The notes beneath the pieces were generated by a model. It was not told where the DNA came from and searched no databases. It worked only from the letters and a program-made list of their open reading frames with translations. From positions 133,260,385 to 133,324,384 of the forward strand of contig NC_079487.1 in NCBI RefSeq assembly GCF_020520425.1: a stretch of 64,000 nucleotides of DNA, written 5' to 3'. Origin of the DNA: Spinacia oleracea (taxonomy: Eukaryota; Streptophyta; Magnoliopsida; Caryophyllales; Amaranthaceae). The number at the start of each line of letters is the position of its first letter. Position 1 is the stretch's first letter. Below are positions 11,744-25,275 of the stretch, piece by piece. The position numbers and the translations under genes are program-made.

Positions 11744-14700
11744 ATGGAGCTTAAATGTTGTTTGATGAAGATGATTGGTTTTGTTGTCTTCCTACTTGTT
11801 TCTTCTTCTCTGGTTTCCCCTGTTCAATCGACCTCGGAAACCAGCATTGTGAATGATAAACCAAGGAATGAAACGCAGAGTTTTAGGCCGGGTGATGAAG
11901 TTCAGAGGTTAACAAGGATCAGACAACATCTTAAGAAGATCAACAAAACTCCTATTAAAACTATTCAAGTATGTTTCATTTTACTATCTCTCTGTTTTCC
12001 TCTGTTTTTCCCCTGTTTTATTTATAAAAATATTATTGCATATATTTTCATTAACTTTGCTCAAATAGTTTCTATTTCTAAACCTATTTTTTGAAACTGT
12101 CCATCCTTAGGCATATATCTGTATTTATTCGTCGTATTACTAGTTCAAATTACACTATCAGCGTCACTGTTAATTTCAGACGGAGGGAGTATTTACTTGA
12201 ATTAGTTGAATAAATGATTATTAACATTATTTTTCCTTTTTTTTTTAACAGAGTGTAGATGGTGATCTTATAGATTGTGTGTTAGCACATCAACAACCAG
12301 CATTTGATCATCCCATGCTAAGAGGTCAAAAACCATTGGTATGTTTCCTTACTTTGAAAATAAATAAATAATAGTAATAAGTCCTTTTAATATTTTGAGG
12401 GAAATATAAGGCCTTAATTTAATTTTAATTATTGTTAATTTTTTTTTTTTTTGAAAAAATTGCAGGAAGAACCAGAAAGGCCAAAAGGGCATGAAAGAGA
12501 AGGGAAAATATATGAAGAAAGTTTCCAATTATGGCATGTAGAAGGTGAAGAATGCCCAATTGGAACAATTCCAATTAGAAGAACAAATGAAGAAGAAATA
12601 TTGAGAGCTAGTTCTATTAAAAGATTTGGAAGAAAGCGTAGAAAATTTGTTAGAAGAGACTCCTCTAGCTCTGACCATGAGGTAACTTTTTTTTTTACTT
12701 TAAAATTTTTCCCCTCCAAAATTAATTTAAAAATTTACATTGAAAATTAAGATTACAAACACCCAAAAAGAGAATTTTTAATAGTTATATGAAATTTTTA
12801 ATCCTTTCAATCGAATAAAATTTGAAAATTATACGAATACTGAAGGATATCCGGTGATTTCGTAAAATTAATACTTTATACTCCGTATTTTGTATAATAT
12901 TACTAAAAATATTACTCCGTATGATTGAAGAATATCTTATAAGTTTCGCGGAATTATAATTCGTATTTCGTATGTCGTATAATACTAATAGGGAAAAGAG
13001 GGAAAGAAAAGGCAAAGTGCTTGAGTTTGTTCATGATTAATACCACAAGGGTCATAGTGAACACAAGGCAAAGGAGTCAAAAGACACTGGAAAAGAGCCT
13101 ATTAAAGTTTTCAGTTGTTCCCTCCTTTTTTTTCTTATGGAAATTTTCTCCAAAAAAAATCCCTATTTCATTGATAAAACAAAACTAGGAATTTTTTAAA
13201 TTTCTTAAATTGGAATTTGAATTTTATTTCATGGATTTCTATCTTTGTTTAGTACCCTAAAGAGTTAGATAGAAGTCCTTTAGTAAACAAAATCATTAAC
13301 ATTTCACAATGTCTACTTCTAGTGTCTATAACCTTTAGTAAAGACTAAAGAAGCTATTATGATTAGAGTCGAGTGTCAAAATAACGTTGTTTATAATTAT
13401 TATGATTATAGTCGAGTGCCAAAAGAACGTTATCTGTAACTAAGCAGACTTCATACGACGTATTATACATATGTCATGAAAGTTACTTCAATCATTTTAC
13501 TCCGTATACGAGTACATATTTGCACAAATGCACAATAAAAATCAACTTAATTTTAGGTACAAAGTACATGTTTTCATTCATAAATGAGGAAAACGTAACT
13601 TGAGGATGTTGACTATTGAGCCATATCGTATCATATAATAAAAACTCACCATCCTCGAAAACAGATAAATTAGTAGTAAAAACAAAAAGAGGAGATGACC
13701 AGAAAACTTAAATGTAAATCAGAAATATTGGTATGACAGGAATTGAGAAATCTCAGTGAACTTAAATTTTTATGACTGAAAAAAAATGAAAGATGAAAAA
13801 TTGATGGTAGTTGGTTGTTCCTTAATTTCCTCTCATTTAATTTTTAGACAGTAGGTTGCTTCTTGTAGTAACTCCTCACTCTCATGGTTTTCTTCATTTA
13901 GTTGTGGTTTCATACTTTCATAGAATTGTCCCTTGTACAAAGATTTCAAGTCAATTTGCCTTGATGACATTTTCTGCAACTTTTCCATGATTGTCATCCT
14001 GTATTTTTCCATGTATTCGTATGAATTTGACCAGTGGAGTAACTAGGGAGACCAGTAGAAGAATTAAGCAATGTAATACTCCCTCCGTCTCTTTTTGTTT
14101 TTTACGTATTTCATTTTGGGTGTTTCATTTTTGTTCTTTACATTTCCTTTTATATTGTCACATAATGCATTAATATTCTATCACAATTTGTGCCCAAATA
14201 TTATTTTAACCAATTAAATCCATTGGACATTCAATATTTCTCATTTTCCCAATGTCAGATTTTTGATAAAAGTGAAAACATTATAAATAAACGTAATTTT
14301 TTTTATTTAAATAAAAAAAGTAGAGGAATCTCAATGCACATTAAATAGTCGTTAAATCACGTGAAAAACATCAAACGTAAAAAACAAAAAGAGACGGAGG
14401 GAGTATTTTTTTTTTAGATTATTGGATTAAGCAATATAGTACTGAATTTATGCAATTATACTCAAATTAGGGGGCTAACTAGGAATGCACTAAATGAATT
14501 CCCTGCCCCCCCCCCCCCCCCTCCCGAGCCATACTAAAGATCTGCCACTGAATATAACCTTATGTAGGGTTAAATCCTTAATCCGTTTGTGATTCTGCAT
14601 GGAATCCATAACATTTGAGATTATGCATGATTATACACAAAAGGGTCAAATGTATTTTGCTAATCTTGTCTAAAATTCGGAAACAAAGAAATATTTAATA

Positions 14701-17700
14701 ACTTTAAACGACGCGTGATTTTAACATGCAGTTACTAATTAAACATCTTTGTTGTATGTTTGCTATTGGGATTTTACAGCATGCAGTAGGATATGTATCT
14801 GGACAACAATATTATGGAGCAAAGGCTAGTATAAATGTATGGTCACCTAAAGTGGCTAACCCCTATGAGTTCAGCTTATCACAAATGTGGGTCATTTCTG
14901 GCTCATTTGGTGATGATCTTAACACAATAGAAGCTGGTTGGCAGGTATGTTATATTTTCCTAGCTAATTACAGATCAACGTTTGATTTTGACATGCATTT
15001 CTAAATTAATTCTAACTTTATAAAATACGCCGTAACTCTATTTTGTTTAGGGCACACGCGAATACTAATTACTACAAAATTAATTGGAATTATAAATGGG
15101 TGTAATATAAGTTGGCAAGTAGAAGTGTTATATTATAGAAATTTATTGCTGATTACTTATCACCCAACAACCTCTCAATTACTGTTAGTAGGTCAACTAT
15201 TGTAGCTAATTTATGCTAATTTAATGAATTCTGTTTCAGGTTAGCCCAGAGCTATATGGTGACAACTATCCTAGGTTCTTTACTTATTGGACTGTAAGTC
15301 ACCCTTCTTCAAAATCTCACTCAATAAACAACATTTTTTTTAGTACGTCTCTCGCCTGTGCTAGGGTACAATCAGGGCAGATATATGCAGTCTTACCTCT
15401 GTTCCAATTGATCGTTAATTAATTGGAACAAACACGGCCTATATCTTAGTGAAACATTTTGATTAGGCCATTAGGTTAAAGAAATACGAGTTTTAATAAC
15501 TTTGTGACTCCATAAAAAAAAGATTAATACAATTCGATGGAAGATGAATATAATTTTATTTAAATTTATGTATAGAGTTAAATTAGTGGACCAAAAGACA
15601 GACATAATGAATATTAGGCTCTGTTTTTTTCGACTTATTTTGACTTATTTCAAACAAAATAAGTTTAGTTAAGTTTAGACAAGTTCAAATGAGTTCATAT
15701 AATATATTTGCTAGCAAAAAGTTTATTTCAGGTTATAATTTTTTTTTCAGATAAAATAAGTTCAGTTAAGTTTAGAGAAGTTCAGTTCAGTAAAAAAATA
15801 AGTCCAATAATAGAACGGAGCCTTATACTTATTATTTATGTGCTCATAAGTCAAATCGCTATTTAAAACTAAACTGATATTTAGTTGAAATAGTTTTCAT
15901 ATTTATTAAGAAATTAAAGCATAGTTATTATTCATTAATGCATTTGTGTTACAATAATAGTGACTAAAATGTGACACTACTCAACCTTTGTTATGGCAGA
16001 GCGATGCGTACCAAGCCACTGGGTGTTACAACTTGTTATGTTCGGGCTTTGTTCAAACTAATAATAGGATTGCAATTGGGGCTGCAATCTCACCAACATC
16101 TTCATACAAAGGAGGACAATTTGACATTAGCTTGTTAATATGGAAGGTAATCATCTCGAAGCTATTTAATTATATATTAATTTCAATTACACAAATCAAT
16201 TTCTCTATTAAGGGTGCGTTCTTTCACCTGATTTTCACTTATTTTTCATGAACTTATCTGAACTTAACTGAACTTATTAGAATTTATCAAAACTTATTTT
16301 AGTTATAAATTATACTTGATCAACCCTTATTTTTCCTGAACTTATCTTATCTGAACTTATTTTTCCTGAAATAAGTGAAAATAAGTTGAACAGAACAAAG
16401 CCTAAGAAACGCTAACACTTTTTTTTCAGGCATTCTAAAAAAAAGTAGTAATAAATTGAATTACATCATAACATGACCAATAAAATTTTGGCAAAATGAA
16501 TGAGAAAGGACCACAATGATGCATAGGCCACTAGACTTAGGGACTAGACTTAAACTTCTCATTCAAGTTTAAGAATTTACTCAATGACTCAAAGTTAGTC
16601 ATGGCACAAACAAACATGCTTAAAAATCAATTATATTTTTGGAAATTATTCAAAATTATAAAACTTGAGTTCCTATTAATAGAAACATCATTAAATCCTC
16701 CTACCTAAGAATTCTTTTCTAAAACTATTTCAAATTAATATTGCACGCGTGCACTAGGTTAGGTTAGTGCTTTCTTAATTAGTTTTTTTCCCCCCATTTT
16801 TTTCTTCATATGATTCATTTTGTGCTTTGTCCAAATTGTCCCTTGTGCTTTTCTTTCAACTTTGCAAGATTCTATTCCCTTCCTTCTTTTGTACATTTAA
16901 AGTTATCAAACGAATAATACGTGTGTATAAAGTCTTCAAATTTACTTACTATATTTTGGACCATCCGATTATTTTACCATGAGATGTTTACGAATTATAT
17001 AGTTATGGAGCCTAACAATATCCGAAAAATATTATTATTCTCAAATTTGATGTACAACTTTCGAATTATACGCACATTTTATATAATTCACTTGAAGCAA
17101 CCTTTTGAAATACCTTATTGAATGAAAGAATAATATAACATGGACATAGTAGAGGAGAATTACTACCCAAAAACAAAAATAAATTACTTGTGTTTTAGAA
17201 GAAAATATCTAAATAGAAAGACTTATAAAAACATTGATGTGAACTTTCTAAATCCACCACTTACCGTTGTAAATAATACTCCCTACTTTGTTTATGTTTA
17301 TTTCTCGTACTTTAAGGTACGTAGTATCTGAGTTCGAGGCCTTAATTAACCATATCAACTTATAAATTATTGTATTAACTTAGTAACGTACGGTTCAATC
17401 ACGTCTATGTTTTCCCGCAACAAACTTTGCCTTGTTATTGCTACCATGCACATGGGATAGATTAATATATAAGCATGATCGTGCATAATTATGTACAAAA
17501 TATTTGAATATTTACATGTACAATATAAAATATATAATAAATCGATCAATATTTTATATTCTATAAATATTACTAGTGTACACTTGCGTAGCTGGATTGA
17601 CTATAACCTGATATATGTGTTGGTTCAGTAGAGTCATTCTTCTGACCAACTGAACTCCTTACGAGTAGTACTATACGACACAATCACACGTTAATAGAAC

Positions 17701-18096
17701 TTCAATTTTATTTTTCAGGATCCGAAGCATGGAAATTGGTGGCTTGAATTCGGATCCGGGGTATTAGTCGGGTATTGGCCCTCATTTTTGTTCACTCACT
17801 TACGTGACCATGCAAGTATGGTTCAATTTGGAGGGGAAGTAGTGAATTCAAGGGCAGGAGGTTTCCATACTTCATCACAAATGGGAAGTGGTCATTTTTC
17901 AGGGGAAGGATTCGGAAAAGCCTCCTATTTTCGGAATTTGCAAATTGTAGATTGGGGTAATAGTTTAATTTCACTTTCCAACCTCAAGGTTTTGGCTGAT
18001 CATCCGAATTGCTATGATATTAGAGGTGGGATTAATAATGTTTGGGGTAATTATTTTTACTATGGAGGTCCTGGAAGAAATGTTAGATGTCCCTAA
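11744..18096 (+). CDS. Neprosin-family putative glutamic endopeptidase (7 exons)
   Basis: Exons: 11744-11968, 12252-12338, 12466-12681, 14780-14944, 15240-15293, 16000-16146, 17719-18096 (TAA). All introns are GT..AG and phase 0; the product is 423 aa. The start at 11744 gives a clear signal peptide (about residues 1-29, hydrophobic core [14 protein letters not shown]); an in-frame ATG at 11654 would place a long basic stretch before it. Residues ~60-165 match the neprosin activation peptide, with the hallmark [14 protein letters not shown]. From ~177 onward is the neprosin (DUF239) domain: [61 protein letters not shown]. Glu227 (IEAGW) and Glu338 (GGE) fall where the family's catalytic glutamate pair lies. 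Expected to be secreted to the wall or vacuole as a proenzyme. Complete, no disabling change seen. Its physiological substrate is unknown. Confidence 0.93.
14079..14403. mobile_element. Stowaway MITE in neprosin intron 3
   Basis: A 325 bp element with termini CTCCCTCCGTCTCTTTTTG and CAAAAAGAGACGGAGGGAG, almost perfectly complementary, flanked by TA on both sides. The well-preserved ends suggest a fairly young insertion. It lies wholly within the 2.1 kb third intron and does not touch splice sites. Confidence 0.95.
14506..14521 (+). repeat. Poly-C tract
   Basis: Sixteen consecutive C in neprosin intron 3. Such runs are rare in this AT-rich DNA and prone to length errors. Confidence 0.9.
15353..15415 (-). 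repeat. Possible SINE fragment in neprosin intron 5
   Basis: On the minus strand the words GAGGTAAGACTGCATATAT and CCCTGATTGTACCC loosely resemble the plant AU-SINE core (GGGTAAGACTGCGTACA). Only about 60 bp is recognisable, with no tail or target duplication. Confidence 0.35.
15617..15822. mobile_element. Tourist (PIF/Harbinger) MITE in neprosin intron 5
   Basis: A 206 bp element flanked by TTA on both sides (15614-15616, 15823-15825). Termini are GGCTCTGTTTTTTTCGACTT and AATAATAGAACGGAGCC. The TWA target duplication and GGSYCTGTTT-type terminus indicate a PIF/Harbinger-derived MITE. The interior repeats AAGTTCAGTTAAGTTTAGA-like words. Confidence 0.8.
16212..16402. mobile_element. Tourist-like MITE in neprosin intron 6
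   Basis: A 191 bp element flanked by TAA (16209-16211, 16403-16405). Termini are GGGTGCGTTCTTTCACC and GAACAGAACAAAGCC, imperfectly inverted. Its interior TGAACTTATCTGAACTTA words resemble those of the element at 15617, so both probably belong to one broad family. Confidence 0.65.
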
Positions 18097-19994
18097 CAAA
18101 AGGGTACACCTAGTTTTAAATTTTCCATCACGTTTTTTAATTTTTTGGGTGCCTTAATTAAGTAGATTGGGGTTTTGGCAAAATTGTTCATGGGTTTTGG
18201 GCTATTTCTATAGTTTTTTTTTTATTATTTTTTGGTAAAAATTTTGGTTCTTAGTCTAATAGGTGATCCATTAATCACATTGCTTTTAGGAAGCCTCTGT
18301 ATAAATGTTATCGTGGAAAGGAGAAAAAAGTGAATATAGTACGGAGTATGGTTTGTCCTTTTTATTTCACGTCTATATATGGTCCTTTTCTTTTTGTTCA
18401 TCCAACCAGACGGAGTATCTTTAAAGCAATTTAATTATGACACTGAATGACGCGTAATTTTATTACTCTTTCGTATATATTTTGGTATAATCATGGTAAT
18501 CTATCAGATAGAGAAGCCTGAACAGGACCACCATTGATGATTCAAAAACATATTGTGGCAAAGTACTTGAATATGGATGGCATGAATGCCATAGTCCTAC
18601 AAATAATATCATTACAGATAATTCAATAGGACATCAAGACATTCGAAACGTGAGATATACTACAAGTGTATATGCCTTAGAAACATTCGAAAAGAATCAT
18701 ATATATTGGCGACCAAATTATTTATGAGTATAATGTAAATTTCTACGATAATAATAAGTTCGATTTTTCTAACGAGTGACCATAGATGTTAAAATCTCAT
18801 CAACAATCATCAAATTGCTCAATTAAAACACCCAACAACATAAAATTTGCTTCTTTGGAAACACGATACTCTTTATCGATTTGTTATTGGGCCTAAAGCC
18901 TGGACAACTAAGGGTGTGTTTTCTTGACCTTAACGGTTCAATAAATTTACATCAGGTTCAATAATTTTATGCTCTTGCAATCAGGTTTGAACGAGTGTAA
19001 TAAGTTGCAATCGGATCTTATCAAAGTTTAATTAGGTTCGATAACTGAAGTTCAAATAAGTTAGACAAGATAATTGCAAGTATCAAAAGAAGGATTAATT
19101 AAAGAAAAGTGTAATGAATGCGAAGTAGTATTAATTAATATGACAGCAAAATGATCGGAATTCCATGATGAATCATAACTAGACTATATGATATTATGAT
19201 GTATGAATGAAAGAATAAGGCTTAAAGTCAAATTAATAGAGCACATGTATAGAATTAAATGTCTCCCATGAAACTGAATCATTACACATTCATAAATCAG
19301 AAGAACCCATTAGATTTTGGCATAGCTCAACCTAATGCGGAGAATAATGTCAATTTTGGTGGATATATTAAGATATACAAGTACGTTTTACTAGTACTAT
19401 GTAATTGGTTTATGTACTTTATTTTTTCATTTTTACTCTGTATATTAGTAAGAAAAACTCTACTGAACCAGCACATATCAAAGGTTAATGTATGACGGAG
19501 TTTGAATTTGTGACCTCTAATTGACAAGATGAGTTTTCCACTATCTACCCAAAGCAATCAAGTTTGGTATTTGATTTACGTACTTGCAATCTACAAAGTA
19601 TATATTTGGAAAACTCGCAACTTACAACCTCATAACAGTACGGGGTAGTCACTTTACAAATTGTAGTCTTTGAAAAAGTTATAATTAATTACACTCTTTT
19701 TATCCCGTTTTTCTTTTAAAATGCGACAAATTCTCATTTTTCAGAGTGAATGACTAAATGACATCAACTTTTGGTCTAAGACTTATTAAGTAGTTAGTCA
19801 AGTCGATTTTTGGGTCACTTTGACTCTGAGTTTTTCTATAGAATCCATTTCTAGTGTTTTAGATATAGGGTCGAAATTTAGCTACAACACCCTATAGTTA
19901 CTCAACTCCATAGCAAATCTTATATTTGTCCTTTACCTCCTTGAAAAATCAAGTAATTGGAAGCATCATTCCCCACTGAAAAACCAAGAGCTCG
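18097..19994. other. Intergenic, no gene supported
   Basis: Begins with the presumed 3' UTR of the neprosin gene. Two ACGGAGTA octamers sit at 18341 and 18410. A GGGTGTGTTTTCTTGACC word at 18913 resembles a MITE end but no partner was found. The 78 aa ORF at 19259 has no recognisable domain. Confidence 0.5.
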
Positions 19995-21878
19995 AGAACA
20001 GATAGACTAATATGAATGCATGTGATGCGTGTTTGACATTTCAAGTTAAACAATGATTTTTACTTCTTATTTGACACTTTTTAGTTTATCATTTTCTTAA
20101 ACAATTTAAATATATGAATAAGGTCAACGTAGGCATTTTTTATGGATATCAAAGTCCTCAAGAGCATGTCCGATTAAGGAATGGGCAGTGGACACCAGAC
20201 CCTCGATCAACATAGGGCCATAGAATAATTAAGACGACCATGTTCAAGAATTCCTTTATACTTCATATGTAGAGAATAGAGATGATATATTTCGTATGAA
20301 CAAATAAATGTGTCAATTTCCGACAACATCAAAGAATCTGACCCTAGAACTATCATCGTAACTTAGACGGCAAGTTGTTTATGAGTGAATTTTTAAAGTC
20401 AAACATAGAAAAAATTGACAAAAACAAAAGTAATATTGTAATGAGTTTGACTTGGATTATAAGCGACTACGTTGGATCTTGTAAGAGAATCAATTGAAGG
20501 GATCCAATATGAAATTGAAACAAACAGGCAAAACCCTACATTAATGCATTCATGGGGATCGACAATAGGAAGGTGTCTCTTAAGTTTATGCACATTTTTA
20601 AGCGCAACTTTCGGTTTACTATGGTTGACCAGGAGGCCCGGGCGGGGGACCGCGGCTATCCTAACTAAGTTGAGCTCTGTCCAACTCATGACCGTAATGA
20701 ACGGTTTTTTACTATCCATTCTGAAATACATTTGATATTTTGAGTAAACATTAGGAGACTGATTTGGAGAAAAAATGAGAATAGGTTGTGTCTGTTGAAG
20801 GTGTGATGATAAGAAATTTGGCGTTTCTGAGCTAGTGTCACGGGTGGTCTCTCGTACCATCGTATGCACCAGAATGCTAGGCGATGCGGTGCAGCATTCG
20901 CAAGCAACATCAAGGGCGTTGGGCATCACTAGGCAACGAGGTTCACCATCCCATGGAGTAATGTGAAGGGGTGTGAAAATACCCAATCCGTTTAATCCGA
21001 CCCGAAATTTCGGATATCCAATCCGATTTTAAGGTTTCAGATATATCAGATCAATTATCGGGGGAAAAAATCGGATTTTCGCATCCAATAAGGATCAACT
21101 TTTTTCCATTTAGTATATCCAAAATATTTTAAATTAAAAAAAAATAGAAAAATCCGATTATCCCGTCCAAAACTTCAGATGTCTGACCCGATTTTAAGGT
21201 AAGGTTCAAAAATAATGTAAAACATGATAAGTTTTTTTGGTATTTTGAAATTCGAATGTGGTTTGGATTTTCTGACGGATTCAGATAACATTTTTTGATC
21301 CACATTCGGATCAGATCCAACATCCAAAATTGCACACTGCTATAACATAATAATGTGTTGTTTGGTGGATCAAATGAAGCCCAATGAAGATGATGGACTG
21401 GAGCGGATTTTCCGAATCAGGCCCATAAAGACAAGTTTGGCACCCTGAATGGGCCCATAAGGTTCTAGAATGTTCTGGTGGTGTCTTGAACAATAAATTG
21501 AAAGTTCTAGATGAGGAAAGTCTGTAACGCTCTTGTACTGTTGTAAGATATTTGTAAAAGATTTTGCGTATCTATAAGTCCCTAAATGGGAGGAAACCAT
21601 TTAGAATATTGTAGAGATTTCAAGTAAAGAATTGTGTAAATTATTCTAGGTTTAGGGAAGGTGGCCTATAAATAGGCAAATAGGCACTCATTTGTACTAA
21701 TAGAGTTTCACATCGAGTTTCCAATACAAGCCAACAATATTTCAAATTTCTTTTGTGTTCTCTATCATTTACCTTCCTTAAACTTAGACACACTAGTGTA
21801 TCATGATTAGAGGAGGTAAACTTAGGCACTATGAATGTGTCATTAGTTGGAGGAAGCCTTACTCGTCAAAGCAGCGAG
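19995..21878. repeat. Duplicated ~1.9 kb repeat, copy 1
   Basis: Direct repeat of 22593-25275, aligning along its length at a level that looks near 85-90% by eye. The unit is non-coding. It contains a GC-rich patch (20630-20650), a CGGATATCCAATCCGATTTT-type block (20985-21330) whose edges resemble degenerate hAT-MITE ends (GGGGTGTGAAAA, TTGCACACTGCTA), and an LTR-like promoter stretch with CCTATAAATAGG at 21665-21676 followed by CACTCATTTGTACTAATAGA. The last part suggests a retroelement LTR origin, but no TG..CA borders or primer site were found. This copy keeps the uninterrupted site where copy 2 carries a LINE. Confidence 0.75.
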
Positions 21879-22592
21879 GTTTGATGAGTGGCGCACAGTA
21901 CGTGAATAGCCCAAGATAGTAGGTAGAATAGTCACCACGTGACATAGGAATTTGTTTGGTTCAACTTATTATAGACAAGAGCAGTAATAAGTTCAAACAT
22001 ACTCAAAAATAAGTTATGCTACAATAGAACTAATTCAAATGATAAAAACTTAAATCAATTCAGATAGAATAAGTTCACTCAAAATAAATTAAACTATCCA
22101 AAACTTAAATTTGGTCAAATAGAGGGTAATTTGGGGTGATATGGTAATGACGAGTTGTTGTAACTCCACTCATTTTGAATAACATGAATCTGGATAAGGA
22201 ATTGTTTGGACGAAGCGAAACTCACTAATGTTTTATAGATCTAACCCGACTATGAACCGGGGTATAAACCGGTGTATAGACCCAAAACAAGGCTCGTCGG
22301 CTACTAAGGCGATAATGGAAAATTCAGAGATTCAGTTAGTTTTTTTTCTTCTTTTTTTGGTTTTTCTACTTTGTACCACTGTAGTTCATTGATTTCTACG
22401 TTGTACCCAAACGTTTTAAATTTTACATATTGTACCCTTGTATTAGCAAAAGTTACTTATTTTTATCCTTGTCGTTAACCCAATGTTAAAAGTTTTGTTG
22501 TATTTTTAAGAAAATCAAGATTTTTTTACATTAGCGTTGGTTTAACAACAAACATAAAGTTGTCAATAATATAGAAAACCTTAGTTTGCTTA
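21879..22592. other. Spacer between the two repeat copies
   Basis: No gene. AT-rich with AATAAGTTCA words resembling the interiors of local Tourist elements (21955-22110) and a GAACCGG/ATAAACCGG patch (22254-22275). Confidence 0.45.
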
Positions 22593-25275
22593 AGAACAGA
22601 TAGACTAATATGAATACATGTGATACGTGTCTAACATTTCAAGTTAAACAATGATTTTTACTTCTTATTTTTACACTTTTTAGTTTATCATTTTTTTAAA
22701 TAGTTAAAGTATATAAACAAGGTAACATAGGCTTTTAAATGGATATCAAAGTACTCAAAAGCATATCCGATTCAGGATTATGCACCAGACCCTCAACACA
22801 GAGCCGTAGAATAATTAAGACGACCATGTTCAAGAATTCCTTTATACTTCATATGTAGAGATGATATATTTCGTATGTACACGTAAATGTGTCAATTTCC
22901 GACAACATCAAAGAATCTGACCCTAGACATATCATCGTAACTTAGACGGCAAGTTGTTTATAAGTGGAGTTTTAAAGTCAAACTTAGAAAAATTTGACAA
23001 AAAAAAAAAGTATATTGTAATGAGTTTGACTTGGATTCTAAGCGACTACGTCGGATCTTGTAACAGGACCCAATATGAAATTGAAACAAACAGGCAAAAC
23101 CCTACATTAATCCATTCATGGGGATCGACATTTTAAGCGCAACTTTCGGTTTGCTATGTTTGACCGGGAGGCGTGGGCGGGCGTACGGGGGATCGCCGCT
23201 ACCCTAAGTCGAGCCATGTCGAATTCATGACCGTGATGAACGTTTTTTTCCTTTTTCTTTTATCTATTCTGAAATACTTTTGGTGTTTAGAGTATACTTT
23301 TTTTTTTTGGGGGTGTTAATGAGAGGCAAAGCCCCTAAAATAAAGGAAGAAAACACACAACTAAGTAACAGAAGGAACAGCAAAGAACAAAGAAACTAAA
23401 ATAAGCAGCTACACTAAGACAGGAGCCTCCAGCAGCTTGCTCTTCACCCCACGAAACGCCTCACCGTGTCTTCACCCATAGGGACTAAACGCGAATGAGT
23501 TAGGCCTCCTAAGTCCTCCAATAAAACGGTCCAAATGCCTACAGGGACCGTCCCAAACACCACTAATTCTTGCTCAGAGGAAACACCAAAGTTTGCTAAC
23601 AGTAATGGTAATCTCTCATTCCTTCCTGTTAATGAGAGCCTTGCAACGACGAATAACATGAATATATGGAGAGTGTGAGGGAGTCTCCTCAACGAACTAC
23701 TACCTCCGAATCAACCGTTAACTGAACTTTTCGATGTCCTCCGTTCCAAGCTATGGCTAGTCCACGTTGAACACCTAACAATTCAGCCTTAGTAAAAGTA
23801 CAAACGCTACACCTAACAGCAAAAATCTCATGGATTTCACCCCTATGACCCCGAATAATACCACCAGCTCCAGCCTTGTCCGGGTTCCCCTTCGAAGCTC
23901 CACCCGTATTAAGCCTTACCTAACCCTCCCTAGGACACCCCCATTTGATGAACCTCTCTTCTCGTCGCCTAGGACCATTACCAGCCTGCATAATACTACT
24001 TCGCATAGCATTATTAATATCACCTACTCGTGTAAAAGGAAAAGCCACCTGGTCCATTGGAATGTTGGTATCCCTTGCAAAGCAAGGCTCATTCCTCCAG
24101 CGCCATAACCACCAGTGTACATTAGGAGAATGATTTGGAGATAACATGAGAATAGTTTGTTTCTGTTGAGGGTGTGATGATTAGAAATTTGGCGTTTTCG
24201 AGCTAGTGTCACGAATGGCTTCCTGTACCATCGTATGTACCAGCACGCTAGGCAATGCGGTGCACCATCGCAGGCAACGTCAAGGATGTTGGGCATCACT
24301 AGGCAACGTGGTGCACCATTGCGTGGAGTAGTGGGTAAGGGTGCGCAAAAATATCTAGTTTGTTTGATCTAATTCGGAATTTCGGATATCAGATCCGGTT
24401 TTAAGGTTTCTTATACTTCGAATCAGATATCCGGAAAAAAATAGGATTTTCTTATCGGATAAGGATCAACTATTTTCCATTTAGGATATCCGAAATATTT
24501 TTTTAAAAAAAAAGTAAAAAATTAGAAAATCCGATGATCCCATCCAAAACTTCGGATGTCCAACCCGATTTTTAGGTTCCGATCCGATCCGAAAATATTA
24601 AAGTAAAACATCAACAGTTTTTTAGTATTTTGAAATTCGAATCAGGTTTGGATTTACCGACGGATTCAGATCGCATCTTTCGATCTATATTCGGATCCGA
24701 TATCCAAAATATCACACTGCTACAACATAATAATGGGTTTTTTGGTGGATCAATTGAAGCCCAGTGAATATGATGGGTTGGAACGAATTTTCCAAATCAG
24801 GCCCATAAAGGCAAGTTTGGCAATGGCCAGCAGGCAACCCTGAATGGGCCCAAAGGCTTCTAGATCCGGTGATGTCTCGAGCATTCTAGCATGAATTTTA
24901 CTCGAAGGTTCTATGAGGAAAGTCTTTAACACTCTTGTACGTGTTGTAAGATATTTCTAGAAGATTTTGTGTATCTATGAGTCCCTAAGGAGGTGGAAAC
25001 AATTTAGAATGTTGTAGACATTTTTGGTAAAAAATTGTGTAAAATATTCTAGGTTTATGATAGGTGGCCTATACATAGGCAAAAAGGCATTCATTTGTAC
25101 TAATAGAGTTTCCAATACAAGCACAAAAATATTTAAAACCTCGACCAAGTAATGCTTTTGGTCCAGTGGAAAGGATTTCAATTTCCACCAAAAGGTTGGG
25201 GTTCAATCTAGCCAAGTAATTAAAAAAAAAATTAAATGTATCATTGTTGGAGTAACCCTGAATCGTCGAAGCAAA
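22593..25275. repeat. Duplicated ~1.9 kb repeat, copy 2 (interrupted by a LINE)
   Basis: Homologous to 19995-21878 in the same orientation, about 2.6 kb downstream. Length excluding the 0.82 kb LINE (23298-24113) is ~1.87 kb, close to copy 1's 1.88 kb. The LTR-like promoter stretch recurs as GGCCTATACATAGGC near 25066, so its TATA motif has changed. A locally different block at 25140-25232 contains AAGGTTGGGGTTCAATC, reminiscent of a tRNA B box. Confidence 0.75.
23298..24113 (-). mobile_element. 5'-truncated L1-type LINE (RNase H end, decayed)
   Basis: On the minus strand the fragment ends with a poly(A) tail (11 T on the plus strand, 23298-23308). It is flanked by AGTATAC (23291-23297) and AGTGTAC (24114-24120), a near-perfect target duplication. 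Translation gives the C-terminal part of a plant L1 ORF2: a W.WRWRNEP zinc-finger-end motif, then an RNase H-like stretch with NTGGASKGNPDKAGAGGII, KAELLGV..GLAIAW and LTVDSEVVV. In-frame stops interrupt it (after REG and after VVVR), so it is dead. Endonuclease and reverse transcriptase are missing. Copy 1 of the surrounding repeat preserves the empty site near 20746. Confidence 0.85.

Noticed and set aside
20399..20986. 195 aa minus-strand ORF
   Set aside because: Lies inside a duplicated non-coding repeat; the second copy does not keep the frame and no domain is recognisable.
25140..25232. tRNA-like segment with GGGGTTCAATC
   Set aside because: Only a B-box-like word; no A box at proper spacing and no cloverleaf.
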